This document shows, piece by piece, positions 1 through 9,900 of a DNA stretch of 64,000 nucleotides. The position numbers were made by a program, and so were the translations under genes. Below the pieces are notes generated by a model. The model worked only from the letters and a program-made list of their open reading frames with translations. It was not told the DNA's origin and did not search any database. Origin of the DNA: Hymenobacter nivis (GTDB lineage Bacteria; Bacteroidota; Bacteroidia; Cytophagales; Hymenobacteraceae); the NCBI RefSeq assembly GCF_003149515.1, contig NZ_CP029145.1, positions 1,612,001-1,676,000 of the forward strand. Direction: 5' to 3'. Numbering within the stretch: the stretch's first letter is position 1; each line of letters opens with the position of its first letter.

Positions 1-1
1 G

Positions 2-3000
2 AACGAAGCTCAGGGCCCTGAGTTGGTCCACCGTTTGGTCGAGCAAGCAGCCGCTACATATGCCGACAGACCAGCCGTAGTGTTTGGTAATCAAGCCCTT
101 ACTTATCAACAGTTAAACGATCAAGCGGAAGCGCTTAGCCAAACCCTATTACGCGAAGCTCCAGATGCCGGACTGATTGGTATCAGCAGCACGCGCGACT
201 TAGACCTAATTGTTAGGGTACTGGCCATTTTAAAATCGGGCAAAGCCTACTTACCGCTCGACCCAGGGTATCCAGCGGCGCGCTTACAACAAATTATCAC
301 TGATTCCGGAATTCGTTTTGGTTTAGCGTCGGGCGATGACGTGTCGGTGATGGAAAGCCACGGCCTACAAGTTATTTCGGCTCTTACTAGCGCGGATTTC
401 TCCAGCCGACTCATCGCGCGACCGGGTCCCCTTGCCTGCGTACTTTACACTTCCGGCTCGACAGGAAAGCCTAAAGGCGTACAAGTGCGGCACGAGAGCG
501 CGGTTAATTTTTTGCGTTGCCAATTGGCACATGGAGTCGCCCAGCCGGGGGTAAATAGTTCCCTGTTTAGCCCGTTAAGCTTTGATGTGTCGTTTCAAGA
601 GATTTTTGTGCCGCTGGTAACGGGCGGCACCGTCTACCCACTCTCTGACGCAGTTCGGCTTGACTCCAATCAATTACTGCGTTTCCTTATTGATGCTGGC
701 ATCAATCGGGCATTCCTTCCCTACGGAGCACTCCAGTACCTTGCCGAGGCAGCCGACGCCGAAAGCTGTTACCCAACTGCGCTAAGAGAAGTCATCACGG
801 GGAGCGAAGTAATCCGCCTTACCCCCCTCATTACCCGTTTTTTTGCGGCTATGCCCGCCTGTACGCTAATGATCGGCTACGGGCCCACCGAGGCTACCGT
901 TTGGGTAACTGAGCACCGGCTCACTGGCGACCCACAGAACTGGCCGGTTTTGCCGAACATTGGCAAATCTATTGCTGGCACCGAGATCTTTATTTTGGAC
1001 GAAGAAGGGCAGCCCGCGCCCAACGGCGCACTCGGCGAGATCAGCATCACCGGAATTTGCCTGGCCGCTGGCTACCTGAACCAGCCCGAACGAACGGCCG
1101 AGCGGTTCATCCAGTGGCAGCATCCGCAGAAAGGCAGCGTCATACTGTACCGCACTGGGGATCTAGGCCGCTACCTGCCCGACGGCGCGCTTGAGTTCAG
1201 CGGCCGGCGAGACGGCCAGGTTAAGATTCGGGGTTACCGAGTTGAATTGGGCGAAATTGAGTTAGCCCTGGCCCAGCAGCCCGGCGTACGGCAAGCCGTA
1301 GCGGTGGTTCGTGAGGACGTACCAGGTCAGCAACGCTTAGTGGCCTACGTGGCCACCGGCCCTAACGCGGCTGACTTGGCCGACTTGCGCCGCGCCCTCA
1401 CGCAACGGCTACCCGCCTTTATGGTGCCGGCGCACATCATAGGACTCGACCGGTTACCAGAAACGCCCAGTGGCAAGATTGACCGAAGCGCTTTGCCCAA
1501 GCCCGATGCAAACCGGCCCGATCTTGGCGTGATTTACCGTAACCCAGTTACCGTCGTCGAAAAAGCCGTGGCCAGCGTTTGGGCCGCATTGCTCCAAATA
1601 GATAAAATCGGGCTGGACGACAACTTTTTTGAGTTGGGCGGCAACTCGCTGCTGGCCCAACGCACGGTGACGGACCTGAAAGCCAGGTTTAGCTACGTGC
1701 TGCCCATTACAAAGCTGTACCAGTACCCCACTGTGGCTAGCCTGGCACCCTACTTCGGCCAAGCCGATGGGGCTCCCAGCCTCTTTCGGGCGCTTACCCA
1801 TAAGACCAACTCCAACTTAACCGATATCGCGGTGATCGGCATGGCGGGGCGCTTTCCAGGAGCCAATACTATTGAGGAGTTATGGGAGGTACTTAAAAAC
1901 GGCCGCGAAACCATCCGTTTTTTCACCCTCGATAAGATTGATTCGTCCGTTCCCGAAGCGCTCAGGAACGACCCGGCCTACGTGCCGGCGCGGGGTATCA
2001 TCGACCAAGCCGACCAGTTTGACGCCGGCTTTTTCGGCCTCACGCCAAAGCTGGCCGAGGCCATGGACCCGCAGCACCGTATTTTTCTGGAAATCGCCTG
2101 GGAAGCCCTGGAGCAAACCGGCCACCTGCCCACGCACTACGCCGGCCGTGTGGGGGTCTTTGCCGGATGCGGCTACAATACGTATTTCCTGAACAACGTG
2201 CTGGCCAACCCAGACCACGTCGAGCAGGTGGGCAGCGTGCAAGTGATGCTGGCCAACGAAAAGGACTATATTGCCACCCGCACCGCCTACCAGCTCGACC
2301 TTAAAGGCCCGGCGGTGAGCGTGCATTCGGCCTGCTCCACCTCGCTGCTGGCCATTGCCCAGGCGGTGCAGAGCATCCGCAGCGGGCAGTGCGAGGTGGC
2401 GCTAGCGGGCGGGACCAGCATCACGGCGCCCGTGCGCAGCGGCCACCTGTACCAGGAAGGCTCGATGCTGAGCGCCGACGGCCACTGCCGCCCGTTCGAC
2501 GCCAACGCCCGGGGCACCGTGTTCAGCGACGGGGCCGGGGTGGTGGTGCTGAAAGATGCCGCCGCCGCCCGCCGCGACGGCGACACGATTTACGCCGTCA
2601 TCAAGGGCGTGGGTGTGAACAACGACGGCGGCGGTAAGGGCAGCTTCACGGCCCCCAACGCCGACGGGCAGGCCGGCGCCATCCGCATGGCCCTGGCCGA
2701 CGCAGGTGTGGCCCCGGCCACCCTCAGCTACGTGGAGGCCCACGGCACGGCCACGCCCGTCGGCGACCCCATCGAAATGGAGGGCTTGATCAGCGCGTTT
2801 GGCGAACAGGCCGAACGACAGTTTTGCGCCCTCGGCTCCATCAAGAGCAACATGGGCCACCTAACGGCCGCCGCCGGTGTGGCCGGCTTCATCAAAACCG
2901 CCCTGGCCCTGCACCACCGGCAAATTCCGGCCTCGCTGGGCTACGCCGTCCCCAACTCGCTCATCGACTTCGCCAACAGCCCGTTTTTTGTAAACACCGC

Positions 3001-6000
3001 TTTGGCCGACTGGCCCGCGGGCGCGGGGCCCCGGCGGGCGGGCGTCAGCTCGTTTGGCGTGGGCGGCACCAACGTGCACGTAATAGTAGAAGAAGCGGGG
3101 CCCCCAGCCGACGCTCCAGGGGCCCCCGCCCCGGCGCGCCCGGCCGAGCTAGTGGTGTGGTCGGCCAAATCGACCGCCAGCCGCGAGGCCTATGCTCAGC
3201 GCCTGGCCGACGCGCTGGCCGTGCCCGACGCGCCGGTGCTGGCCGACGTGGCCTTCACGCTGCCCACCACCCGGGCCCCCTTTGAGCACCGCCGGTTTGC
3301 CATTGCCGCCGATGGGCCCGAGCTGCGGGCGCAACTCCAGGCGCCGGCCGCGGCCGGCACCGCTGGGGCCCTGGCCGCGGCCCCGGGCGACTTGTTTTTC
3401 CTGTTTCCGGGCCAGGGCGCGCAGTACGTGGGCATGGGCCGCGAGCTGTACGACCACGAGCCCGCCTACCGCGCGGCGGTGGACGAGTGCGCCGCCTTGC
3501 TGGGCCCCCACCTGCCCACCGACCTGCGCGCGGTGCTGTTTGCCGAGCCCGACAATGCGGCCGCGGAAGCCCGCCTGCGCGACACCCGCTACGCCCAGCC
3601 GGCGCTATTCGTGACCGAATACGCCTTGGCGCGGCTGTGGGCCAGCTGGGGCGTGGTGCCCACCGGCTACTGCGGCCACAGCGTGGGCGAATTTGTGGCC
3701 GCCCACCTGGCCGGCGTATTTTCGCTGGCCGACGCGCTGGCCCTAGTGGCCACCCGGGGCCGGCTGGTGAGCGCGCTGCCCGGCGGCAGCATGCTGTCGG
3801 TGCGGCTGGCGGCCAACCGGCTCGCCGCGCTGTTGCCCGCAGGCCTGTCGGTAGCGGCCCAGAACGGCCCGGCCGCGGCCGTGGTGGCGGGCCCCGCCGA
3901 GGCCGTGGCGTGCTTCGCCCGGACGCTTGACGCGCAGGACGTTCCTAACCGCGTGCTGGCCACCAGCCATGCCTTCCACTCGGCCATGATGGACCCCGCG
4001 GTGGAAGCGTTTCAGCAAGCCCTGGCCAATGTGCCACTGCACCGGCCCCAAAAACCAGTGGTTTCGACCGTCAGCGGCACCTGGCTGACCGACGCCCAGG
4101 CCACCGACCCCAACTACTGGGCCGCCCACCTGCGGCAAACCGTACAATTTACCGCCGCCCTCGACACCCTGCTTGCCGAGCAGCAACCCATTTTGTTGGA
4201 AGTGGGCCCCGGCCACGTGCTCTCCGCCCTGGCCCAGCAGCAGCTGGCCGGCCGGCCGGCCGCCGTGCTCGCCAGCCTGAAAAAAGGTCCGGGGCCCCAT
4301 CCCGAATACCGCGCGCTACTCGGGGCGCTGGGCCAGCTGTGGCTCCGCGGTGTGGCCCCCGACTGGGCAGCGGTGCACGCTGGGCGAAACCCGCGCCGCG
4401 TACTACTGCCCACTTACGCGTTCGACCGCAAGCACTGCTGGTTGGCCCCCACGGCAGTGGCTCCGGTGCCTGCGGCCGCGCCACCGATTACGATCGTTGC
4501 GCCGCCCGCTGCTTCGGCGGCCGGGGCCCCTGTTTCTTTTATTCCTCTGGTTATCCCTATGCGAAAATCTATACTACTTACTACCCTTAGCGAAGTGCTG
4601 GAGAATAGCTCAGGCATTGAAATGGCCGGCGTTTCGCCCGACCTGACGTTCCTGGAAATCGGCTTCGACTCGCTGCTGATTACCCAGTTGGCCCTCACCA
4701 TCAAGAAGCAGTTCGGCCTGCCCATAACTTTCCGGCAGCTCAACGAGAGCTACGCCACCCCCAACCAGCTGGCCGACTACCTCGACCAGGCCCTGCCCCC
4801 CGCGGCGTACCAGCCCGCGGCCGCAGTTCCTGCGCCGGCGCCAGTTCCCGTGCCTGCTGCAGCTGCGGCACCCGCTCCCCCGGTTGGGGCCCCGGTAGCC
4901 TTCGCCCCGCTGGCCGAGACGGGTGCTGATTCGGCCCTGGGCCTCATTGCCCAGCAGCTGCAAATTTTGGCCAAGCAAATGGCCCTCTTGCAAGGCACCG
5001 GCGCCACCCCAATGGCAGCATTAGCCCCGCTGCCCGCGGCGGCCCCCGCGCCTGCCACCGGGGCTCCGGCCAGTGTACCTGTGGCCGGGGCCCCGGTGGC
5101 CACGCCGCAAATTACGGCGGAGGAAGCGGTGGAAATCAAGAAGCCCTTTGGGGCATCACCGCGCATCGAGAAGCAGGCCAGTCAGTTGACAGGTAGGCAG
5201 CAGGTTTTTTTGCGGGATTTAACCATGCGCTACACCCAGAAAACCAAGGCCAGCAAAGCCTATACGCAGCAGCACCGCGCGCGCATGGCCGACCCGCGCG
5301 TGGTATCGGGCTTCCGGCCCCTTACCAAGGAGCTGGTGTACCCGCTGGTGGTCGACCGCTCGAAGGGTAGCAAGCTGTGGGACCTCGACGGCAACGAGTA
5401 CCTCGATGTGCTGAACGGGTTCGGCTCGTGCATGTTTGGCCACCAGCCGGCCTTCATCGCCGAGGCACTGCACGCACAAATTGAGCGCGGCTACGAGGTG
5501 GGGCCCCAGCACGCGCTGGCCGGCGAAGTGAGCGACTTAGTGTGCGAATTCACGGGCGCCGACCGCGTGGCCTTGTGCAGCACCGGCTCAGAGGCCGTGC
5601 TCGGGGCCATGCGCATCGCCCGCACCGCCACGGGCCGCTCGCTGGTGGTGGCCTTCACCGGTTCCTACCACGGTATCATCGACGAAGTGCTGGTGCGCGG
5701 CACTAAGGCCCTGAAGTCGTTTCCGGCCGCGGCGGGCATTATGCCGGAGGCCGTGCAGAACATGCTCATCCTCGACTACGGCACCGATGAAAGCCTGCGC
5801 ATCATCACCGAACGGGCGTCCGAGCTGGCCGCCGTGCTGGTGGAGCCCGTGCAGAGCCGCCGGCCCGAATTCCAGCCCGTGGCGTACTTGCAGCAGCTGC
5901 GGGCCGTGACGGCGGCGGCGGGCACGGTACTTATTTTCGACGAAATCATCACCGGCTTCCGCCTGCACCCCGGCGGGGCCCAGGCCCTGTTCGGCATCCA

Positions 6001-6688
6001 GGCCGACCTGGCCACCTATGGCAAGGTGGTAGGCGGCGGGCTACCCATCGGCGTCATCGCTGGCCAGCGCGCCCTCATGGATGCCCTCGACGGCGGGGGC
6101 TGGCAATTTGGCGACGACTCGGTGCCCGAAGTTGGGGTGACCTACTTCGCCGGCACCTTTGTGCGGCACCCGCTGGCCCTGGCCGCGGCCCGGGCCTCAC
6201 TGCTGCACATGAAAGCCCAGGGGCCCGCCCTCCAGCAAGGCCTCACCGCCAAAGCCACGCGCCTGGCCGACTTGTTGAATCAGGCCTTCGCGCAGCAGCA
6301 GCTGCCCTTTTTCGTGGCCCAGTTCGGCTCGCTCTGGAAGATTAAATTCCGTGAAGAAGTTCCCTACAGCGAGCTCATGTTCACGCTGTTGCGCGAAAAA
6401 GGCCTGCACATCTGGGATGGTTTCCCGTGCTTCATGACGGAGGCCCACACCGACGCCGACGTGACGCTGATTGCCGACTTGCTGCTGGCGAGCGTGCGGG
6501 AAATGCAGGAAGCCGGTTTTTTTTCGGCCGCTTTGGCGCCGGGCCCGGTACCAGCCGCGCACAGCTCCGCCCTCAGCCTCAACCAGCCCCCGGCGCCGGG
6601 CGCCCGCCTCGGCCGCGACCGCAACGGCAACCCCGCGTGGTTCATTGCCAATGGGCAAGCTGGAGAATATATCCAGGTTGATTTGTAA
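2..6688 (+). CDS. Hybrid NRPS-PKS, A-PCP-KS-AT-ACP-aminotransferase (5' end outside window)
   Basis: The frame is open to base 2, ahead of the first possible start (TTG at 23), so the gene begins upstream, probably with a condensation or loading domain. Residues below count from base 23. Adenylation domain 1-500 (YTSGSTGKPKG near 140, GYGPTEATVW); carrier Ser near 542 (LGGNSL); ketosynthase about 605-1030 with Cys near 771 (SACSTS) and both His motifs (EAHGTA, NMGHL); acyltransferase about 1110-1400 with GHSVGE and HAFH, the malonyl-CoA signature; carrier Ser near 1549 (GFDSLL); class III PLP aminotransferase about 1720-2170 with Lys near 2000 (YGKVVGGG). There is no ketoreductase, so the beta-keto thioester would be aminated directly to a beta-amino acyl chain, as in microcystin and iturin synthases. 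The C-terminal GRDxxGNPAWF linker is typical between such an aminotransferase and a following C domain. The A-domain pocket starts D-V-Q-F and I cannot assign a substrate. Confidence 0.93.
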   Translation, partial: NEAQGPELVHRLVEQAAATYADRPAVVFGNQALTYQQLNDQAEALSQTLLREAPDAGLIGISSTRDLDLIVRVLAILKSGKAYLPLDPGYPAARLQQIITDSGIRFGLASGDDVSVMESHGLQVISALTSADFSSRLIARPGPLACVLYTSGSTGKPKGVQVRHESAVNFLRCQLAHGVAQPGVNSSLFSPLSFDVSFQEIFVPLVTGGTVYPLSDAVRLDSNQLLRFLIDAGINRAFLPYGALQYLAEAADAESCYPTALREVITGSEVIRLTPLITRFFAAMPACTLMIGYGPTEATVWVTEHRLTGDPQNWPVLPNIGKSIAGTEIFILDEEGQPAPNGALGEISITGICLAAGYLNQPERTAERFIQWQHPQKGSVILYRTGDLGRYLPDGALEFSGRRDGQVKIRGYRVELGEIELALAQQPGVRQAVAVVREDVPGQQRLVAYVATGPNAADLADLRRALTQRLPAFMVPAHIIGLDRLPETPSGKIDRSALPKPDANRPDLGVIYRNPVTVVEKAVASVWAALLQIDKIGLDDNFFELGGNSLLAQRTVTDLKARFSYVLPITKLYQYPTVASLAPYFGQADGAPSLFRALTHKTNSNLTDIAVIGMAGRFPGANTIEELWEVLKNGRETIRFFTLDKIDSSVPEALRNDPAYVPARGIIDQADQFDAGFFGLTPKLAEAMDPQHRIFLEIAWEALEQTGHLPTHYAGRVGVFAGCGYNTYFLNNVLANPDHVEQVGSVQVMLANEKDYIATRTAYQLDLKGPAVSVHSACSTSLLAIAQAVQSIRSGQCEVALAGGTSITAPVRSGHLYQEGSMLSADGHCRPFDANARGTVFSDGAGVVVLKDAAAARRDGDTIYAVIKGVGVNNDGGGKGSFTAPNADGQAGAIRMALADAGVAPATLSYVEAHGTATPVGDPIEMEGLISAFGEQAERQFCALGSIKSNMGHLTAAAGVAGFIKTALALHHRQIPASLGYAVPNSLIDFANSPFFVNTALADWPAGAGPRRAGVSSFGVGGTNVHVIVEEAGPPADAPGAPAPARPAELVVWSAKSTASREAYAQRLADALAVPDAPVLADVAFTLPTTRAPFEHRRFAIAADGPELRAQLQAPAAAGTAGALAAAPGDLFFLFPGQGAQYVGMGRELYDHEPAYRAAVDECAALLGPHLPTDLRAVLFAEPDNAAAEARLRDTRYAQPALFVTEYALARLWASWGVVPTGYCGHSVGEFVAAHLAGVFSLADALALVATRGRLVSALPGGSMLSVRLAANRLAALLPAGLSVAAQNGPAAAVVAGPAEAVACFARTLDAQDVPNRVLATSHAFHSAMMDPAVEAFQQALANVPLHRPQKPVVSTVSGTWLTDAQATDPNYWAAHLRQTVQFTAALDTLLAEQQPILLEVGPGHVLSALAQQQLAGRPAAVLASLKKGPGPHPEYRALLGALGQLWLRGVAPDWAAVHAGRNPRRVLLPTYAFDRKHCWLAPTAVAPVPAAAPPITIVAPPAASAAGAPVSFIPLVIPMRKSILLTTLSEVLENSSGIEMAGVSPDLTFLEIGFDSLLITQLALTIKKQFGLPITFRQLNESYATPNQLADYLDQALPPAAYQPAAAVPAPAPVPVPAAAAAPAPPVGAPVAFAPLAETGADSALGLIAQQLQILAKQMALLQGTGATPMAALAPLPAAAPAPATGAPASVPVAGAPVATPQITAEEAVEIKKPFGASPRIEKQASQLTGRQQVFLRDLTMRYTQKTKASKAYTQQHRARMADPRVVSGFRPLTKELVYPLVVDRSKGSKLWDLDGNEYLDVLNGFGSCMFGHQPAFIAEALHAQIERGYEVGPQHALAGEVSDLVCEFTGADRVALCSTGSEAVLGAMRIARTATGRSLVVAFTGSYHGIIDEVLVRGTKALKSFPAAAGIMPEAVQNMLILDYGTDESLRIITERASELAAVLVEPVQSRRPEFQPVAYLQQLRAVTAAAGTVLIFDEIITGFRLHPGGAQALFGIQADLATYGKVVGGGLPIGVIAGQRALMDALDGGGWQFGDDSVPEVGVTYFAGTFVRHPLALAAARASLLHMKAQGPALQQGLTAKATRLADLLNQAFAQQQLPFFVAQFGSLWKIKFREEVPYSELMFTLLREKGLHIWDGFPCFMTEAHTDADVTLIADLLLASVREMQEAGFFSAALAPGPVPAAHSSALSLNQPPAPGARLGRDRNGNPAWFIANGQAGEYIQVDL

Positions 6689-6839
6689 TAAGAAATTGCG
6701 GTAACCTTTGGTAAGGCTTAGGCTTCTAGCTGCACCAGTAGTGGTGCCGTGCGGGCACAGGATGCGTACCTAGTGCTCTGGCAGCTCAGAATGCCAATAG
6801 CCGTTGCGGTGGCCCAAACCTTGGGGCCCCGGCGTCCCC

Positions 6840-6958
6840 ACGATGCCATTAAATCAATAAATTTTTTATAAATATCTTTTTTTGATATATTAATTATCGA
6901 TTTATCGTTTATTTTATTGTAGAAATCGCCGGCCAGCACAAATTATCCTCGTTACTCT
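6840..6958 (+). promoter_or_regulatory. AT-rich intergenic stretch between the two synthetase genes
   Basis: The 270 bases between the synthetase genes contain no gene. Their second half is strikingly AT-rich compared with the flanking GC-rich DNA, notably around 6845-6925. This is where an internal promoter would be expected, but I find no clean TAnnTTTG element and cannot place one. Confidence 0.35.
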
Positions 6959-9900
6959 ATGGAAGCACTCGATACCAGCCACATTCTTGATTTTGACCCG
7001 TTTGCCGGGCCGGAAATTGTGCGGATTGCGCCGATTACCGAACCCCAGGCCGAGATCTGGGCGGCGTACCTGCTGGGCAGCGACGATGCTAACCGCGCCT
7101 ACAATGAAGCCGTAGCTCTGCGCCTGGCCGGGCCCCTCGACCGCGCAGCCCTGCAACGCGCCCTCGATGCGCTGGTAGCCCAGCACGAAGCCCTGCGCGC
7201 CACTTTCAGCGCCGACGGCCGGCACCTTTGCATTCTGGCCCCCGAGCCGCTGCCGCTTGCCTACCACGACCTAACCCAACAAACGCCCGCCGAGCAGCGC
7301 CAATGGCTGGCTGCGCATGCGCAGATGGAGGCAGAGCACGTATTCAGCCTCACCGAGGGGCCCCTGCTGCGGGCGAGCCTGGCGGCGCTGTCGGCCACCG
7401 ACCACTGCCTCACGCTCACGGCGCACCACATCGTGTGCGATGGGTGGTCCATCGGCGTGATGCTCCAGGATTTGGGCCAGTTGTACTCGGCGTATGCCCA
7501 GCAGAAGCTGCCGTTTTTGCCTGTCCCGCCCGCCTTCGGTGACTACGCCGACGACCAGGCCGCGTTTTACCAAAGCGCGGAATACGAGCGCGTCAAGCAG
7601 TTTTGGGTGGAGCAGTACCAGGGCGCGGTCCCGGTGCTCGACGTGCCCACGGATTTCCCCCGGCCCGCTGCCCGCACCTATGCCAGCCGCCGCCAGGACT
7701 ACCCGCTGCCCCCCCCTTTGCTGGGGGCCCTCAAGAAAATGGGGCAGAAGGCCGGGTGCAGCTTCGTGACCACGCTACTGGCTGGCTTTGAGGTGTTGCT
7801 GTACCAGCTCACCGGCCAAACCGACCTGGTGGTGGGGCTGCCCGCGGCCGGCCAGGCCCCCCTCGGCGCCGCCCGCCTGGTGGGCCATTGCGTGAACCTG
7901 CTGCCGCTGCGCAGCCGCCCCACCGGCGAGCTGCGGTTCGTGGACTACCTAAAACAGCGCAAAACAGCCCTTTTCGACGCGTACGACCACCAGAACCTGA
8001 CGTTCGGCAGCCTGCTCAAAAAGTTGCCCGTGGCCCGGGGCGGGGGCCGGCTGCCGCTGGTGCCGGTGGTGTTCAACATTGACCTGGGCTTGGGCGACGC
8101 GGTGGCTTTCCACGGCCTCACCCACCAGCTCACCAGCCTGCCCCGCGCCTACGAAAACTTCGAGTTATTCGTCAACGCCAGCGGCTCGGAGGCAGCAATG
8201 ACCGTGGAATGGTCGTACAACGCCGCCCTGTTTGAGCCGGCTACCATCGACCAGCTGATGGCCCGCTTCGAGCAGTTGCTCACCGAAGTGGCCGAAAACC
8301 CGGGCGTTAAACTTCAGGACCTGCGCGCCCCCCTGGCCCCGGCCTACTCCGCCCTGAACGCCACGGCCCAGCCCTACCCCGCCACCCAAACCCTGCACCA
8401 GCTGGTGACGGCCCAGGCCCGGGCCACGCCCACCAAAACCGCTGTGCAATGCGGCTCCACCGAAGTATCTTACCAGCAGCTCGATGGCCGGGCCAACCGG
8501 TTTGCCCACTACCTGCTGGCGCAGGGCGTGCGGCCGGGTGACGTTGTGGCGCTGGTGGCCGACCGCTCGCCCGACCTACTGGTAGCGCTGCTGGCCATCG
8601 TGAAGTGCGGGGCCGCCTACCTGCCCCTCGACCCGGTGTACCCACCGGACCGCATCGCCTACATGCTGGCCGATTCGAACGCCCGGGTGCTCATCGCCTC
8701 GGCCCGGCTCCGCCACGATTTTGGGGCCCCGGCGCAGGCGCTCGTACTGGAAGAAATCCTGGTCGCGATGGCCGGTTACTCCGATCAAGCCCCGGCGGTA
8801 CCCGTAACGAGCGACCAACTGGCTTACGTGCTGTACACGTCGGGCTCGACGGGCCAGCCCAAGGGCGTGCAGGTCACGCATCGCAACGTGGTCAACCTCC
8901 TATGCGCCATGCAGCAGGTACCGGGCCTGGAGGTAGCGAATAAGTTCCTGGCTATCACCACTATTTCCTTCGACATTGCTGGCCTGGAGCTCTTCCTGCC
9001 GCTCGTTGCCGGGGCCACGGTGGTACTGGCGGAGGCCGCCGAGGCCCGCGACGGCCACCTGCTGCTGCAACTGCTCGAAACCGCGCGCATTACCGCCATG
9101 CAGGCCACTCCCGCCACCTGGCAGATGCTGCTGGACGCCGGCTGGACCCGCCCGCTGCCCCTCAAGGCCCTGTGCGGCGGCGAGGCCCTGCCCGCCGGGC
9201 TAGCCCGGCAGTTGGTGCCCCTTTGCCAATCGCTGTGGAATTTGTACGGCCCCACCGAAACCACCATTTGGTCGGCAGTCAAACAAATTACCGACCCGGC
9301 CGCACCCATCACCATCGGCCACCCCATCGCCAACACCCAGTTCTACGTCGTCGACGAAAACCTGCGCGCCGTGAAACCCGGCACGGTTGGCGAGCTGCTC
9401 ATCGGGGGCGACGGGGTGACCAACGGCTACCTGCACAGGCCCGAGCTGACGCGTGAGCGGTTCATTGCCAACCCCTTCGGGGTCTCGCCCGGGGCCCTGC
9501 TCTACCGCACCGGCGACCTGGGCAGGCTCCTGCCCAGCGGCGAATTGCAGTGCCTGGGCCGGCTCGACCAGCAGGTGAAGCTACGGGGTTACCGCATCGA
9601 ATTGGGCGAAATCGAACACGCCCTGGCCACCATCGACGGCATAAAGGCCGCCGTGGTGGTGGCGGGGGCCCCCAACACCCCCCAGGCCCACCTGCACGCC
9701 CACGTTCTCGCCGACGACAACTGGCTACCCAGCGACCTCGACACCCGGCTTAATTCCTGGAAGAAGCTATTGAATAAGCAATTACCGGCCTACATGGTGC
9801 CGGCCAAGTTCACCATCCAGCCTAATTTCCCACTCACTGCCAACGGCAAGATTGACCGCCTGGCCCTGGCGAGCCTGACGGACCCTGGCCTGGCCGCCCC

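Noticed and set aside
62..1500. Proline specificity for the first A domain from its D-V-Q-F start
   Set aside because: The remaining pocket residues I read (V, T, G, V, W) do not fit the proline code, so no substrate is claimed.
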